47,246 bases of DNA from Treponema zioleckii (GCF_014737315.1 NZ_JPUF01000029.1:1-47246), one strand, 5' to 3'. Positions 1 to 8,783 are shown, counted from the first letter of the stretch. Notes: generated from the letters alone by a model not told the origin. Translations and numbers: made by a program.

Positions 1-340
1 GTTTCCTTGCGTTAGGCACAAAAGCCCCGGAAAGAAATCTCACAAAAATTGCGAACGGCGCGCGAGCAATGAATCTGCATATCGAACACCTTCAGAGAAA
101 CTTTCCAGAGCGCGAGTTTTTGGAAACGCTAAAAATGAACTTTACGGTCTGAAAGCCAACTCATGCGTTTTCGAAAACTCGCGGGAAACGCACGAGCAGA
201 AACTAAATCTCCAAACCAAACGTGTAGCGTTTCCTTGCGTTAGGCACTGGAGGGGCGCGAAGCGCGTGCGTAGCACCAACCGTAGGGGCGCCCGGAAGCG
301 CCGACCGAGCGCAAGCGAGGGAACGCCCAAAAGACTCTAC
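1..340. repeat. Repeat-rich spacer with imperfect palindrome
   Basis: This stretch holds no gene I can support. An imperfect inverted repeat has arms at 111-129 and 165-183 (17 of 19 positions pair, core CGCGAGTTTT/AAAACTCGCG). A 19-bp direct repeat beginning GTTTCCTTGCG lies at 1-19 and again at 229-247. The stretch from about 247 to 330 is GC-rich with GCGC-type short repeats. The CGAGTTTT/AAAACTCG core recurs at 16.7 kb and 27.8 kb, so this is probably a member of a dispersed palindromic family. Confidence 0.6.
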
Positions 341-371
341 CTTACAATATTTTAAGATAGGCTTTGGCAAG

Positions 372-400
372 TTGTAAAAATTTTTTGATAGTTTTATAAT
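372..400 (+). promoter_or_regulatory. Sigma-70 promoter of ackA
   Basis: A TTGTAA -35 box (372-377) and a perfect TATAAT -10 box (395-400) are separated by 17 nt. The ackA start lies 43 nt downstream of the -10 box, with an AGAGGA ribosome binding site between. Function is inferred from the match to consensus. Confidence 0.7.
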
Positions 401-442
401 TAAGCGATTAATTTTTTTATTTTATTTTGTAAGAGGATTTTT

Positions 443-1777
443 ATGGTAATTTTGACTTTGAACTGCGGTTCATCATCTGCAAAGTATCAGGTTTATGATT
501 GGGACAACAAAGACGTTCTTGCAACTGGTGTTGTAGAGCGCGTTACTGCTCCTGGTTCAGTTATCACTCACAAACCAAAGGGAAAAGACAAGTTCGTTCT
601 CGAAAGCCCTTGTCCAACACACAAAGAAGCTATCGAATTGATTTTGAACGCCATCACAGACAAAGACCACGGCGTTATTTCTGACATGAGCGTTATTGGC
701 GCTGTAGGACACCGCGTACTCCACGGCGGCGACAAATTCACAAAATCTGTAAAAGTCACTCCAGAAGTTCTCGACACTTTCCGCTCGGTAATCGGTCTCG
801 GACCTCTCCACATGCCAGCTAACATCATGGGAATCGAGGCTGCTCAGAAAGTTCTTCCGAACGTTCCACACGTTGCTGTAATGGACACAGCTTGGCACCA
901 GACTATGCCGCCAGCTTCTTACCGCTATGCAATTCCAAAGGAATGGTATGAGAAATACGCAGCACGACGCTACGGATTCCACGGAACTTCTTTCCTCTAC
1001 ACTGCAAAACGTGCCTCTGTTCTTCTTCACAAAGCTCCAAAAGACACGAACGTTATTATCGCTCACGTTGGAAACGGTGCTTCTATGTGTGCTGTTAAGA
1101 ACGGATGCTGTTTTGACACTTCAATGGGTATCACTCCGCTCGAAGGTCTCGTAATGGGAACTCGAACCGGCGACATGGACCCGGCTCTTCCATTCTACAT
1201 CATGCGCCAGACTGGTATGACTCCTGATGAGATGGACACTGCAATGAACAAAAAATCAGGTCTTCTCGGTCTTACAGGAAAATCTTCTGACCGACGCGAC
1301 GTTGAAGAGAATGCAAAGAAAGGCGATGCAGACAGCCAGCTCGCAATGGACATGGAATGCTACCGCCTCAAGAAATACTTTGGTGCTTACATGGCAGCAA
1401 TCGGTCCTGTAGACGCTATCGTTTACACAGCAGGTGTTGGCGAGCACTCTGCAACAATCCGTGCAAAGGCTCTCGAAGGCTTGGAATGGCTCGGCGTAAA
1501 AATAGACCCAGTAAAGAACAAGCTTGCAAACACAGGAAACGCAGAGACTTGCATCTCGGCAGATGACTCAAAAGTTAAGGTTTTCGTAATCCCGACAGAC
1601 GAAGAGCTTGTAATGACCGAAGATGCATTCGCAATCATGCAGGGAACTTACGACGTTCACACGAACTTTACATACTCATTCCAGGACCCGGCTTACCGCA
1701 ACAAGGCACGCGAAGCTGCCCTCGAAAAAGAGCTTGCAAAGAATCCTGACCTTGCAAAAATCATCGTTCGCCCATAG
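443..1777 (+). CDS. ackA: Acetate kinase
   Basis: This cytosolic enzyme of the ASKHA fold converts acetyl phosphate plus ADP to acetate plus ATP, the last substrate-level phosphorylation step of acetate fermentation. The 444-residue protein opens with the family signature [16 protein letters not shown]. It continues with GHRVLHGG (about residues 88-95), HNP-loop-like HGTSF (about 180), the GNGASM phosphate-binding turn, [20 protein letters not shown], and the C-terminal adenosine-binding region TAGVGEH. The length is slightly above the usual ~400, with a short charged C-terminal extension. The gene has its own promoter and terminator and appears monocistronic; no pta is visible nearby. Its last eight codons and terminator are duplicated at 10093-10190. 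Confidence 0.97.
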   Translation: MVILTLNCGSSSAKYQVYDWDNKDVLATGVVERVTAPGSVITHKPKGKDKFVLESPCPTHKEAIELILNAITDKDHGVISDMSVIGAVGHRVLHGGDKFTKSVKVTPEVLDTFRSVIGLGPLHMPANIMGIEAAQKVLPNVPHVAVMDTAWHQTMPPASYRYAIPKEWYEKYAARRYGFHGTSFLYTAKRASVLLHKAPKDTNVIIAHVGNGASMCAVKNGCCFDTSMGITPLEGLVMGTRTGDMDPALPFYIMRQTGMTPDEMDTAMNKKSGLLGLTGKSSDRRDVEENAKKGDADSQLAMDMECYRLKKYFGAYMAAIGPVDAIVYTAGVGEHSATIRAKALEGLEWLGVKIDPVKNKLANTGNAETCISADDSKVKVFVIPTDEELVMTEDAFAIMQGTYDVHTNFTYSFQDPAYRNKAREAALEKELAKNPDLAKIIVRP

Positions 1778-1851
1778 TTTTGCGTAACGACTAAAAAAGG
1801 GCTTGCCTGAATTGAAGTGCACTTCAAATTAGGGCAAGCCTTTTTTTGTTA
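1753..1851 (+). repeat. Left copy of 99-bp direct repeat (ackA 3' end)
   Basis: This segment covers the last eight codons of ackA, its stop, and the whole terminator. It recurs in the same orientation at 10093-10190, identical except for one T in the terminator T run. The repeat ends exactly on the stop codon of the minus-strand mqsA-like gene. The two copies bracket about 8.24 kb of accessory, partly decayed genes, like attL/attR or a recombination scar. Confidence 0.85.
1793..1847 (+). terminator. Intrinsic terminator of ackA
   Basis: The outer stem GGCTTGCC (1800-1807) pairs with GGCAAGCC (1833-1840), followed by seven T. Inside it lies a perfect 16-bp palindrome, TTGAAGTGCACTTCAA (1812-1827), giving a long bipartite hairpin. 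The A-run before the stem means it may also terminate minus-strand transcripts arriving from mqsA. Confidence 0.85.
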
Positions 1852-2328
1852 AGAATTTATAAAACGGCTTAGCCCTGCGGAATGCTCAATTTTTTCCTTT
1901 TGAACATCACCGATTTTATATTTATTAATCTCGTACATTTTATAAAAGCAACCCGGATCTTGAGAAAGCAGAAGCAACATTCGGTTTGAAGAACTCGGTT
2001 TTTCACCTTGCTCGTATTTGTTTATCGTCAATTCACCCATTCCAAGAATCATCGCGAACGCTTTTTGACTAGCATTGTATTTTTCTCGAATCGAAATTAT
2101 TTTTTCTGGCGTAAGTTCATTTTCAGCATATTCTGCGGATTGTTTTCCCAATTTAAGAGATTCTTCCAGCTGTTCCATTGTCTGAAATTCACTACCACAA
2201 ACAGAACACTTATACATTGGCACCAAGAATGAAATATTCTTGCCTTTTATAACCACGTTCGTTTCTTTTCGGATTTCCGAAACAACTACAATTTTTTCGC
2301 AATCCGGACAAGACATTTCTTTAATCAT
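1849..2328 (-). CDS. MqsA-type antitoxin (YgiT zinc finger plus HTH)
   Basis: This is the likely antitoxin and autorepressor of a type II toxin-antitoxin pair. The N-terminal domain has two CxxC pairs (CPDC near residue 7 and CSVC near 41) that should bind one zinc. The C-terminal half is an Xre-type helix-turn-helix (LTPEKIISIREKYNASQKAF, then LGMGELTINKYEQG). An upstream in-frame start exists, but I chose ATG at 2328 because an AGGAGG site sits 6 nt before it; this gives 159 residues. It overlaps the upstream mqsR-like gene by 8 bp, so the two are translationally coupled, in the toxin-first order seen for E. coli mqsRA. Its stop lies on the edge of the 99-bp direct repeat. Confidence 0.85.
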   Translation of the reverse strand: MIKEMSCPDCEKIVVVSEIRKETNVVIKGKNISFLVPMYKCSVCGSEFQTMEQLEESLKLGKQSAEYAENELTPEKIISIREKYNASQKAFAMILGMGELTINKYEQGEKPSSSNRMLLLLSQDPGCFYKMYEINKYKIGDVQKEKIEHSAGLSRFINS

Positions 2329-2662
2329 ATTGTCCCTCCTTATGAAATGACATAACAACCCCTGCATCCCCATTTTTATCAGTCCAAATTTTTAGCTTAA
2401 TATACAATTTTGTATCCTTATAATTCTGCAAGAAAACCATTACGTCGCCAGCAGAACCATTATCATCGGCTGTGGGGCCGCTATAAAAATTTTCAGGTCG
2501 CAATTCTTTTACAAAGCCCAACACATCACTAACACTCAAACCTTCGTCAAACAAGAACTGCATTGTTTTTTGTCTGTTACGAGGTTTGAATATCAGTTTG
2601 TTCTCAGCAATCAATTTTTGCAATCTCATAATAAAAATCGACGCTGATAAATTATCATTCAT
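2321..2662 (-). CDS. MqsR-family toxin
   Basis: This is a small (113-residue) protein of the MqsR/motility quorum-sensing toxin group. Characterised members are ribosome-independent mRNA interferases with a RelE-like fold. Visible features are LSVSDVLGFVKELRPENFYSGP, a central acidic/glycine loop, then DVMVFLQNY, LYIKLKIW and a C-terminal VVMSFHKEG strand, the common ending of short MqsR-like toxins. The first gene of the mqsRA-like pair overlaps the antitoxin start. Family membership is recognised from the pattern of motifs; cleavage specificity cannot be read from sequence. Confidence 0.75.
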   Translation of the reverse strand: MNDNLSASIFIMRLQKLIAENKLIFKPRNRQKTMQFLFDEGLSVSDVLGFVKELRPENFYSGPTADDNGSAGDVMVFLQNYKDTKLYIKLKIWTDKNGDAGVVMSFHKEGQYD

Positions 2663-2731
2663 AGAAAAACTACCTTTTTATATCACTATTTTTTAATACC
2701 AATATATCTTTGCAAGTTTTCCCTGTCAAGT

Positions 2732-3535
2732 TTATCCTTCAGGCAGAGCCTTAAAATTGTAGACCGGCTTTAGGATTTTAGTGATTTCCACGGTCGGTTC
2801 GATGGCTTTTTGGCTTTCTTCGAGTCCTCGGTACGCGAACGGGGATTCGTCCAAAGTTTTCTTTGAGATGCACGAAGAATAAATTCCTTTCATCGCGGAT
2901 TTGAAAGCACTCAGCGTAAAAGATTTTTTTACATCCTCGCGCTTCATAATGCGACCTGAGCCATGAGGTGCAGAAAAATTCCACTCGGCGTTTCCTTTGC
3001 CACGTCCGAGAATTATTCCGTCGCGCATATTGATTGGAATAATAACGCGCTCATTTTTTTGGGCAGAAACCGCGCCTTTTCGTAAAATCGGCTTTTCCGC
3101 GCGGAAGTCCACGTAATTGTGAACGCACGAATACGGATCGTCGATTTTCCACTTCATGCCGCGAACAAGTTCATCGATAATCGCGAGCCTGTTCAGTTCC
3201 GCGAACGTCTGAACGACAGAAACGTCAGAAAGATACGAATTCATCAAACTTTCTTCTATATAAGTAAGCTCAAACGGAACGTCCTCTCCGTGATTTTTCA
3301 TAACACGACTCCCTTCCCCAAGATAAAAATCAGCGACCTCTTTTCCGAGATGACGGCTTCCAGAATGAACGACGATAAAAAAATCCCCGTCCTCGTCCCT
3401 GTCAATCTCGATAAAATGATTTCCCCCGCCCAAAGAGCCAAGACTCAGCACGGCTTTTTCTTTGTAAACATGCGCGCCACATTCAAGGCGAGAAAAATCA
3501 AAATCCGCCGAAAAACGATGAGGCTTTTTACGCAA
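2732..3535 (-). pseudogene. rtcB: 5'-truncated RNA ligase RtcB
   Basis: RtcB joins 2',3'-cyclic-phosphate or 3'-phosphate RNA ends to 5'-OH ends using Mn2+ and GTP. The remaining ~267 codons carry GSLGGGNHFIEID, VVHSGSRHLG, the HNYVDF turn, and the APHGSGRIMKR segment around the guanylylation site. The family is usually about 370-480 residues, and roughly the first 100-120, including the first metal-binding Asp/Cys motif, are absent. The only available start is a TTG without a ribosome binding site. Upstream sequence switches at about 3524 to a fragment related to the neighbouring nuclease gene, so the 5' end was lost by rearrangement and the product is probably inactive. Confidence 0.85.
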
Positions 3536-3640
3536 CGCTGGGAATCAATGGCCGAATCAGAATAATTAAAAATTGTCGATAAAAGTAATTCCCACGAAAC
3601 CTGAATAATCTCTTCCTTGCAGTTGAGATTTTTATTGAAG
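3524..3640 (-). pseudogene. Fragment of the nuclease-like gene
   Basis: On the minus strand this piece translates to a stretch closely resembling residues 18-50 of the gene at 3792-4841 (compare NLNSKEEIVQTAWELLLATI), with high nucleotide similarity between about 3525-3640 and 4688-4803. It is abutted to the rtcB remnant at one end and to a plus-strand ATPase tail at the other. It has no start or stop of its own. It marks a recombination junction between two related gene copies. Confidence 0.7.
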
Positions 3641-3791
3641 AAAAAAACGGTGCTATTTGTGCATTTGAATTCAAATACAACCCGAAAAAAGCCAACGCAA
3701 AATGTCCGCTCACATTCTCAAAAACCTACCCGGAGATTTCGTTTGCGGTGGTGACGAGAGAGAATTATGCGGAGTTTGTGGGGGAAGTAGA
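3637..3791 (+). pseudogene. C-terminal remnant of an AAA/DUF4143-type ATPase
   Basis: The plus strand reads EEKNGAICAFEFKYNPKKAN, then a segment with FSKTYPEISFAVVTRENYAEF. This is the pattern found at the end of DUF4143-type AAA proteins, whose C-terminal nuclease-like domain carries an ExK-type motif and finishes with a YP...VVT.EN..EF stretch. No N-terminal ATPase part, start codon or ribosome binding site remains. Reading frame continues a little into the antisense of the next gene, but similarity appears to stop near 3790. Confidence 0.5.
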
Positions 3792-4841
3792 TTATTTTTC
3801 AGGCTTGATGTCGATACCAAGTTTTGCAGCACCATTTATGAAGCTCTTCATATTATCAGGTTTCCATTGTGTTGAAACAGCAACCTGAGTCCCGTCAGAA
3901 AGAGTTATAGGATGTTTATTGAATCGACTGCCAGCCCATTGCTGAGGAGTCACTTCTTCCAAACGACGAATCATTTTTCCAAACCCCGGTTTTGCCATAG
4001 AATCGGGGAAAGCTGCCTGAAGTTCACTAAATGAAATGCCAGTGTGTGATTCGACATAAAACTGAACAGTTTTATGTACGGTTGAACCTTTTCCACCAGT
4101 TGGCATACCATTCACCATGAACTGCGTATTGTCTTTCGAACCGAAGTTTTGGCTTAGAGAGAATGATTGATTTACCTTTGCTGTATGCGGTAAGAATACA
4201 GGAGCAACTGATACCAACTTTTTATCTATTGAAATATTGTATTCCTCAAGAATCTTCTCAATATCAGCAGCAGGATATTTTTCTGAAAAATAATTTTTGA
4301 GCAGTTTCATAATCAAATTTGCTGAAAGTTCTTTTTTGATTTTGCTCTCACTATTTTTCTTTTCGTTACTTTCTTTTATGAAATCTTTGATTTTCTGCTT
4401 ATCGAAATTGTCCTTGGAGAAAAGTTCTACAAAACGGCTTCCGTTCGGATTGTCTTGTGTGAATGGGATTTCAACAAAGGAATAGAAATTTTCTTTTGCA
4501 GTAAAATCATAATCGTAGATATAAAGATTGTCACAGACAAGAATACCTAAGTCGATTTTTAACTGATTCAAATAACTAAAAAGCTGATCTTTACCTTCGT
4601 GCAGAGTGTGACGTTTTAACTCCATAACAAATAAATCTTCGTTACTGTTTTTTATCACTATATCCGCTCTTTTTGTCATCACTCCCATTTTTACACAACG
4701 TTGGGGATCAATGTCAGAATCACAGTAATTAAAAATTGTCGCTAAAAGCAATTCCCACGCTGTCTGAACAATCTCTTCTTTGCTGTTGAGATTTTTATTG
4801 AATTGTGCAACTATTTTGTTCCATGCTTCCGTGTAAGTCAT
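3792..4841 (-). CDS. PD-(D/E)XK nuclease-like protein (HsdR N-domain type)
   Basis: This 349-residue protein begins with a region resembling the N-terminal domain of type I restriction R subunits. RADIVI (about residues 58-63) followed by VMELKRH (about 71-77) gives a D-x(n)-E-x-K active-site pattern. A lysine/glutamate-rich linker (about 150-175) leads to a C-terminal module of about 110 residues with FSELQAAFP and a run of aromatic residues that I do not recognise; it could be a DNA-binding winged helix. No helicase motif is present. The gene starts one base after the frameshift-corrected stop of the upstream gene, so they form one transcription unit. A partial copy of its 5' region lies at 3524-3640. 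Confidence 0.6.
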   Translation of the reverse strand: MTYTEAWNKIVAQFNKNLNSKEEIVQTAWELLLATIFNYCDSDIDPQRCVKMGVMTKRADIVIKNSNEDLFVMELKRHTLHEGKDQLFSYLNQLKIDLGILVCDNLYIYDYDFTAKENFYSFVEIPFTQDNPNGSRFVELFSKDNFDKQKIKDFIKESNEKKNSESKIKKELSANLIMKLLKNYFSEKYPAADIEKILEEYNISIDKKLVSVAPVFLPHTAKVNQSFSLSQNFGSKDNTQFMVNGMPTGGKGSTVHKTVQFYVESHTGISFSELQAAFPDSMAKPGFGKMIRRLEEVTPQQWAGSRFNKHPITLSDGTQVAVSTQWKPDNMKSFINGAAKLGIDIKPEK

Positions 4842-4842
4842 T

Positions 4843-5581
4843 TTAATTCTCCAAAACCAACTTTACATTAAATTCTTTGACTTCGATTTTTTCAATTAAA
4901 TCAGGATTAAAAGTGTCTAAAACTTCTTCACGAACAGTCTCATCATCGAGAGTTGCAATTATAACACCTTCGATATCTTTATCCTTCAGTTCTTTTATTT
5001 TTTTTGTCGTTTTGCATTGCCTTTACAGTTTTCTCATAACTCTCTGCAGAAACCTTTCTTGCTTCAAGAACAACGACAAGAAGCTCATTGTTCTTTTCAA
5101 GATATTTGGCTCCTAATAAATCAGGCTTAACTGCACCAGATATTTTGTATGAAGGGAACAACTCTTGCCAATAAATTCCAAACAACTTATTTAACGCAGA
5201 AGAATCTACTACTTGTTTTGCATTTTCTACATTGATTTTTTTATTGAGAACAAAAACTGGCTTATGCACTGCCCAAAAAGGCACTTCTTTTACGAAAGCC
5301 ATGTATTTATTTATCGCGCACCTATAATTTCCTAATCGTTCTGGGTGCTTAACCTCCTTGAAATCTTTGTTTTCCATTATTTCATCTAAATATTTCAAAG
5401 AAGTTGCAGTTTTTTCTAAATCACATTCTGTGAAATCTGAAAAATATGAAATATGAAAACCTTTTTTTAGCTCCAAAATTTCTGAAACTTTATTCAAATA
5501 TGTTGTATAACAGTTAGCTGGACCTGGTCTCATTTTTCCTTCTTTTATACACCAATTAATAAATTCTTGCTTTTTACTCAT
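4843..5581 (-). pseudogene. Unrecognised protein, frameshifted in A8 run (possible second nuclease)
   Basis: The first 200 codons end early, but the next frame continues for about 48 residues to a stop one base before the nuclease-like gene. Removing one A from the A8 run (T8 at 4998-5005 on the plus strand) fuses both parts into about 245 residues. I do not recognise the family. The segment KPDLLGAKYL followed by LLVVVLEARKV resembles a P-D-x(n)-E-x-K/R nuclease core, which is only suggestive. The N-terminal half is helical and charged. It is the first gene of a two-gene unit with 3792-4841 and may be its partner. The frameshift may be a sequencing error, phase variation or real decay. Confidence 0.6.
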
Positions 5582-5707
5582 AAATTTTTCCTATTATACT
5601 TGTCTAGTTTCACACAACAAAGTAAAACACATTTTTTATTTTTGTCTAAAGAAGTTTATTAAGAATTTCAGTTATTTTCAAGATAAATTAAATCCCACCC
5701 ACAGAAC

Positions 5708-5776
5708 TCAATTTACAGCGTTCTGCCGAATATTCGCCCTATTGGCTAGCAAATCCGGCACCAACCAATTTTCCAT
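5708..5776 (-). CDS. Possible 22-residue peptide
   Basis: An ATG at 5776 lies 6 nt behind a strong AGGAGG and encodes MENWLVPDLLANRANIRQNA plus two residues before TGA. It follows the stop of the next small gene by 15 bp on the same strand. I do not recognise it. It may be the 5' stub of a lost larger gene rather than a functional peptide, given the decay around it. Confidence 0.3.
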   Translation of the reverse strand: MENWLVPDLLANRANIRQNAVN

Positions 5777-5791
5777 AATTTTCCTCCTTTC

Positions 5792-5938
5792 CTATTCATC
5801 ACGCGGCTTTTTCATCAGAGATTTATTTGTACGCCTCTGCAATTCAAAATCAATTTCAAAAATATCGTAGATTTTATTCTGCAAGAAACTTTTGATTATC
5901 TTGTCGGCCTCGTCATATTCAGAAAAAACTTTTTTCAT
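5792..5938 (-). CDS. Small hypothetical protein
   Basis: A 48-residue ORF starts at ATG 5938, 8 nt behind an AGGAG site; an upstream in-frame start lacks one. The product is charged and helical (MKKVFSEYDEADKIIKSF, then FELQRRTNK). No family is recognised. It is transcribed toward the 22-residue ORF and could be a remnant of an accessory operon. Confidence 0.4.
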   Translation of the reverse strand: MKKVFSEYDEADKIIKSFLQNKIYDIFEIDFELQRRTNKSLMKKPRDE

Positions 5939-6019
5939 GTTCGTGAGTCTCCTTTTATGCGTATTATAACGCATGGTTTCAGCTTTCGCTGTATAAAAGG
6001 AAGGTGAATTTATGTAGAA

Positions 6020-6733
6020 CTATTGTACATAATGACGCAGCCAGTTATTTGTTTCACCGTAGATATTTTTCCAGAAGTTATACCTGTCTCCCCAAAAGTC
6101 CTCCATAAGGTATGACCCATAGGTTGCTTGAGGCTCTACAAATATCCAATAGTCACAAGTGTTATCGCTTTTTACCCTAACAAACAAGTGGTTAAAACCA
6201 TTGTCTCTGTTTCGATTTCTGACTATTTCACAGTAAGCAGGATTGAATACCTTATCCCACTGCTTCTTAAATTCCAAAGAATAATCAATACAGTTTATTT
6301 GACCGTCCAAATTGCAGTCATGCACTTTGCATTGAACACGCCAAAGAATATTCCATATTTCCTGGCTTTGCTTATCAAAAGCATTAAATGTTTGTGCATG
6401 TAAACATCCAGTGCAAATAAACAATAAGAATATGATTATCGTACCAAAAAGAAGTAAGGTAGCAAATGTACGCAGCTTTATTGATTTATATTGAAGTCTA
6501 TCCCTAATAAGATAGCCGACAATATAATCAGCATCATGGTCACATTTCAGTTTATCACAAGTTGCAAGCTGACTATAGCAGTCAAGAATCTTTTTATACT
6601 TAGAGCAATTTGTACACTTTACTCTACAATCATTGAGATATTGATGACAAAGACATTCAGCTTTAACTTGTGCAAGCACTCGAATGTTTTTATCCATGTC
6701 AGTGTATTGCTCAAAAACAATGTGTTCGCCCAT
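6020..6733 (-). CDS. Membrane protein with Cys-rich N-terminus and transglutaminase-like domain
   Basis: This 237-residue protein starts at an ATG with AAGGAGG 5 nt upstream. Residues 27-64 contain eight cysteines in CxC and CxxC spacings, suggesting a cytoplasmic zinc-binding region. Residues about 91-109 form one membrane segment. The C-terminal domain has INCIDYS (Cys148), FNHLFVRV (His182) and WIFVEPQ (Glu200), matching the order of a transglutaminase/papain-like triad. The neighbouring gene at 6856-8025 has the same CxDY, NHxW and WIDP signature, so the two are probably related. The substrate is unknown; a cell-envelope role is inferred from topology. Confidence 0.5.
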   Translation of the reverse strand: MGEHIVFEQYTDMDKNIRVLAQVKAECLCHQYLNDCRVKCTNCSKYKKILDCYSQLATCDKLKCDHDADYIVGYLIRDRLQYKSIKLRTFATLLLFGTIIIFLLFICTGCLHAQTFNAFDKQSQEIWNILWRVQCKVHDCNLDGQINCIDYSLEFKKQWDKVFNPAYCEIVRNRNRDNGFNHLFVRVKSDNTCDYWIFVEPQATYGSYLMEDFWGDRYNFWKNIYGETNNWLRHYVQ

Positions 6734-6855
6734 AAAGCCTCCTTATATGAAAAAAGCGTAAAACTCTTTTAAGCTGTATCACTTTCCGAAAACGGAAGGT
6801 GAATTTGTAGCTCGTCTTTTATCTGCGTTTCCATAAAAACACCGCACACGTTCTC

Positions 6856-8025
6856 TCAGTGCCCAAAACCGAACATGACTCCGTAAATGTAACCGTGCCC
6901 TTTTACGTAGGCGATATCCCAGCGAACGGGAAAGCCCACTGTTGCCCGAATGCCGCAGTTCACTTTCCAGGCGAGGGAAAAATCTTCCAGCCCGCAAAAA
7001 CGGCTGCTCGTCCAGCCAACTCCGCAACCGCCGTAAAACGTAACGAATAACAGCTGCAATCCAAAATCCGCGCTGAACAAAACGGTATGGTTATTGTCGT
7101 GATTATAAAAATCAAGTTGATAAAACTTCGGAAAGCGATATTTATCCCCCTGCTCGCAACTAAAACTGCAATAGAAGTCATCGGCATCCTCTTCTTTTTC
7201 AAGCTCAATTGCCACTCCTGCTGAATAGATTCTCTCCATCAAACCGTCTTCATTGCGCCTATTCAAATCAAAATCGAACGACGGGAACGACCATGAAGGA
7301 GTCGGCCAATATCCGCCACCACCAAAATCAAAATCACCTTTACCAGCAGGATTTACAATGCAATATTTTTTTGAAGGAGGTACCTGAACTTCCTTTCCGC
7401 CAGAAACATAACCGCACACGACGTATCCCAGATTATCCGTCCAGGTCGGGTCAATCCAATACCACGAACCGTTGTTCCGCTGAATCCAAAGCCACGCATG
7501 ATTTGTCGCACCGTCATGTGCATACACGGAAAGGCTTCTCCGTTCCTTGCAGTAGACTCCGTTCATCAAAATAACATACCGTCCGTCGTGGGAATCAACA
7601 TAGCCGTAGCCATTCCAGCGCACCCGATTTTCTGGAACTGGGTCTTAAAGTTTTATAACTTTCGGATTGTTATCACTGACCGCGATGTACCATTCCTGAT
7701 TTTTCATTCCCTTACGGTTGTAGTCATTTTGATTTTGTTTTATGCCGTTCCAAGCCGCCTCCGCGTAATCAAAACAGATTCCGTAAAAAGTCTGCGTGCG
7801 AGTGCGGTTGCCCGACATTTCTGCAAAACGTTTCGCCAGAAATTGCGGGGTGTAATAATCGTGCGGATCCTGAATATTTGAATAACCAGCCTCCGTATTC
7901 GAATAACGTCCGAGGCACGCTGTCTGCATGGCAAGGTCCTGCAGCAAGTCCGTAAACTCGTCGGCACGGCAAAAAGGTACAGCCAAAATCACAAAAATCC
8001 CCAAAATAATTCTTTTGATTTTCAT
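6856..8025 (-). pseudogene. Secreted transglutaminase-like protein with internal stop
   Basis: Two adjacent ORFs lie in the same frame and are separated by a single TAA at 7645-7647 plus seven sense codons; read through, they give 389 residues. The start at 8025 follows AAGGAGA and a signal peptide (MKIKRIILGIFVILAVPFC). The catalytic parts are split by the stop: GICFDYAEA (Cys84) lies before it, while NHAWLWI (His176) and YWIDPTW (Asp192) lie after it. Without readthrough neither half can be active. The C-terminal ~180 residues are aromatic- and glycine-rich and may form a beta-sheet domain. A tyrosine codon changed to TAA would explain the break. Confidence 0.65.
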
Positions 8026-8099
8026 AGCACTCTCCTTTGGTTCGGCTTCGCTCACCAACCATGATTTGCGTCATGCAGAATTTAGTTCAGCATAGCCAG

Positions 8100-8486
8100 T
8101 CACATTGAATCCCGCATTGATTTTAGTTGCAGGGCCAGATTGTAAGTCGTTCTTGTAACTCCGCTTGCGTAGCGGTTAACGCTCAAACGTCCGTAAATAT
8201 TTCCATAGCCGTCCATAAGCCAGGGCGCGTTGTACGAATATTGGCTGAATGGACTGTACTGCGAGTAATCCGAGCCGTAAGTGCCGTATTTGTTAAAAAT
8301 CGAAGATGAATTGTACTTTGAACCGTAGGTGCCGTAGCGATTGTAAATTGAATTTGAAGAATATTCGGATTCAAAAGTCCCCAAAAACGTACCGTCATCC
8401 GCAACAATCCTAAGCTGCGAAAGTGATTCCGCAAAACAAAGCGTTGCAAAAAGCATCAATGCCACAAATAAAATTTTTCGTTTCAT
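8100..8486 (-). CDS. Secreted protein with NxYGTYGS repeats
   Basis: The start at 8486 lies 6 nt behind AGGAGG; the signal peptide is MKRKILFVALMLFATLCFAE. The mature part holds two near-identical units, SSNSIYNRYGTYGSKY and SSSIFNKYGTYGSDYS, then SPFSQYSYNAPWL. Proteins with such SSxSxxNxYGxYGSxYS repeats occur widely as uncharacterised secreted proteins. The product is about 128 residues long with no catalytic motif. Its placement beside the transglutaminase-like genes suggests an envelope role, which is inference only. Confidence 0.6.
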   Translation of the reverse strand: MKRKILFVALMLFATLCFAESLSQLRIVADDGTFLGTFESEYSSNSIYNRYGTYGSKYNSSSIFNKYGTYGSDYSQYSPFSQYSYNAPWLMDGYGNIYGRLSVNRYASGVTRTTYNLALQLKSMRDSM

Positions 8487-8501
8487 AATTTTCCTCCTCA
8501 T

Positions 8502-8782
8502 CTCGCTTTCAAAATAATCATACGACCACTTTGATTCAGAATTGTCGCTTTTTTGGCGACAGTTGATTTTTTACAACTCTTAAATTTTTGACGCAGATGA
8601 ACGCAGAAAAGTACAGATGAGATGCAGGTATATTCAAAAAAAACAGAATCCTCCATAACTATCCGCGACTAATCTGCGAACATTCGTGTTTATCTGCGTT
8701 AGAAATCTGCAAAGTGATTTCTATGATTTTTTTCAAGCAAACTTGAATTTCTTGCTTGATGATATAGAATATAAATTACCTT
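8502..8782. repeat. Spacer with ATCTGCGTT-type repeat
   Basis: This gene-free stretch contains several copies of a short TCTGCG/CGCAGA motif, including ACGCAGATGAACGCAGA near 8590 and ATCTGCGTT near 8694. The same motif family appears at 28184-28222 and 40583-40625. It belongs to a dispersed intergenic repeat seen in many bacteria. No ORF is supported. Confidence 0.5.
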
Positions 8783-8783
8783 C

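Noticed and set aside
142-330. ORFs in the GC-rich block near the window start
   Set aside because: Repetitive composition, no ribosome site and overlap with palindromic repeats.
557-1066. Long antisense ORF within ackA
   Set aside because: It lies in a shadow frame of a highly conserved gene, has no ribosome site and shows no domain.
2329-2373. Longer N-terminus for the MqsA-like protein
   Set aside because: The extension lies in the toxin coding end, while a strong AGGAGG marks ATG 2328.
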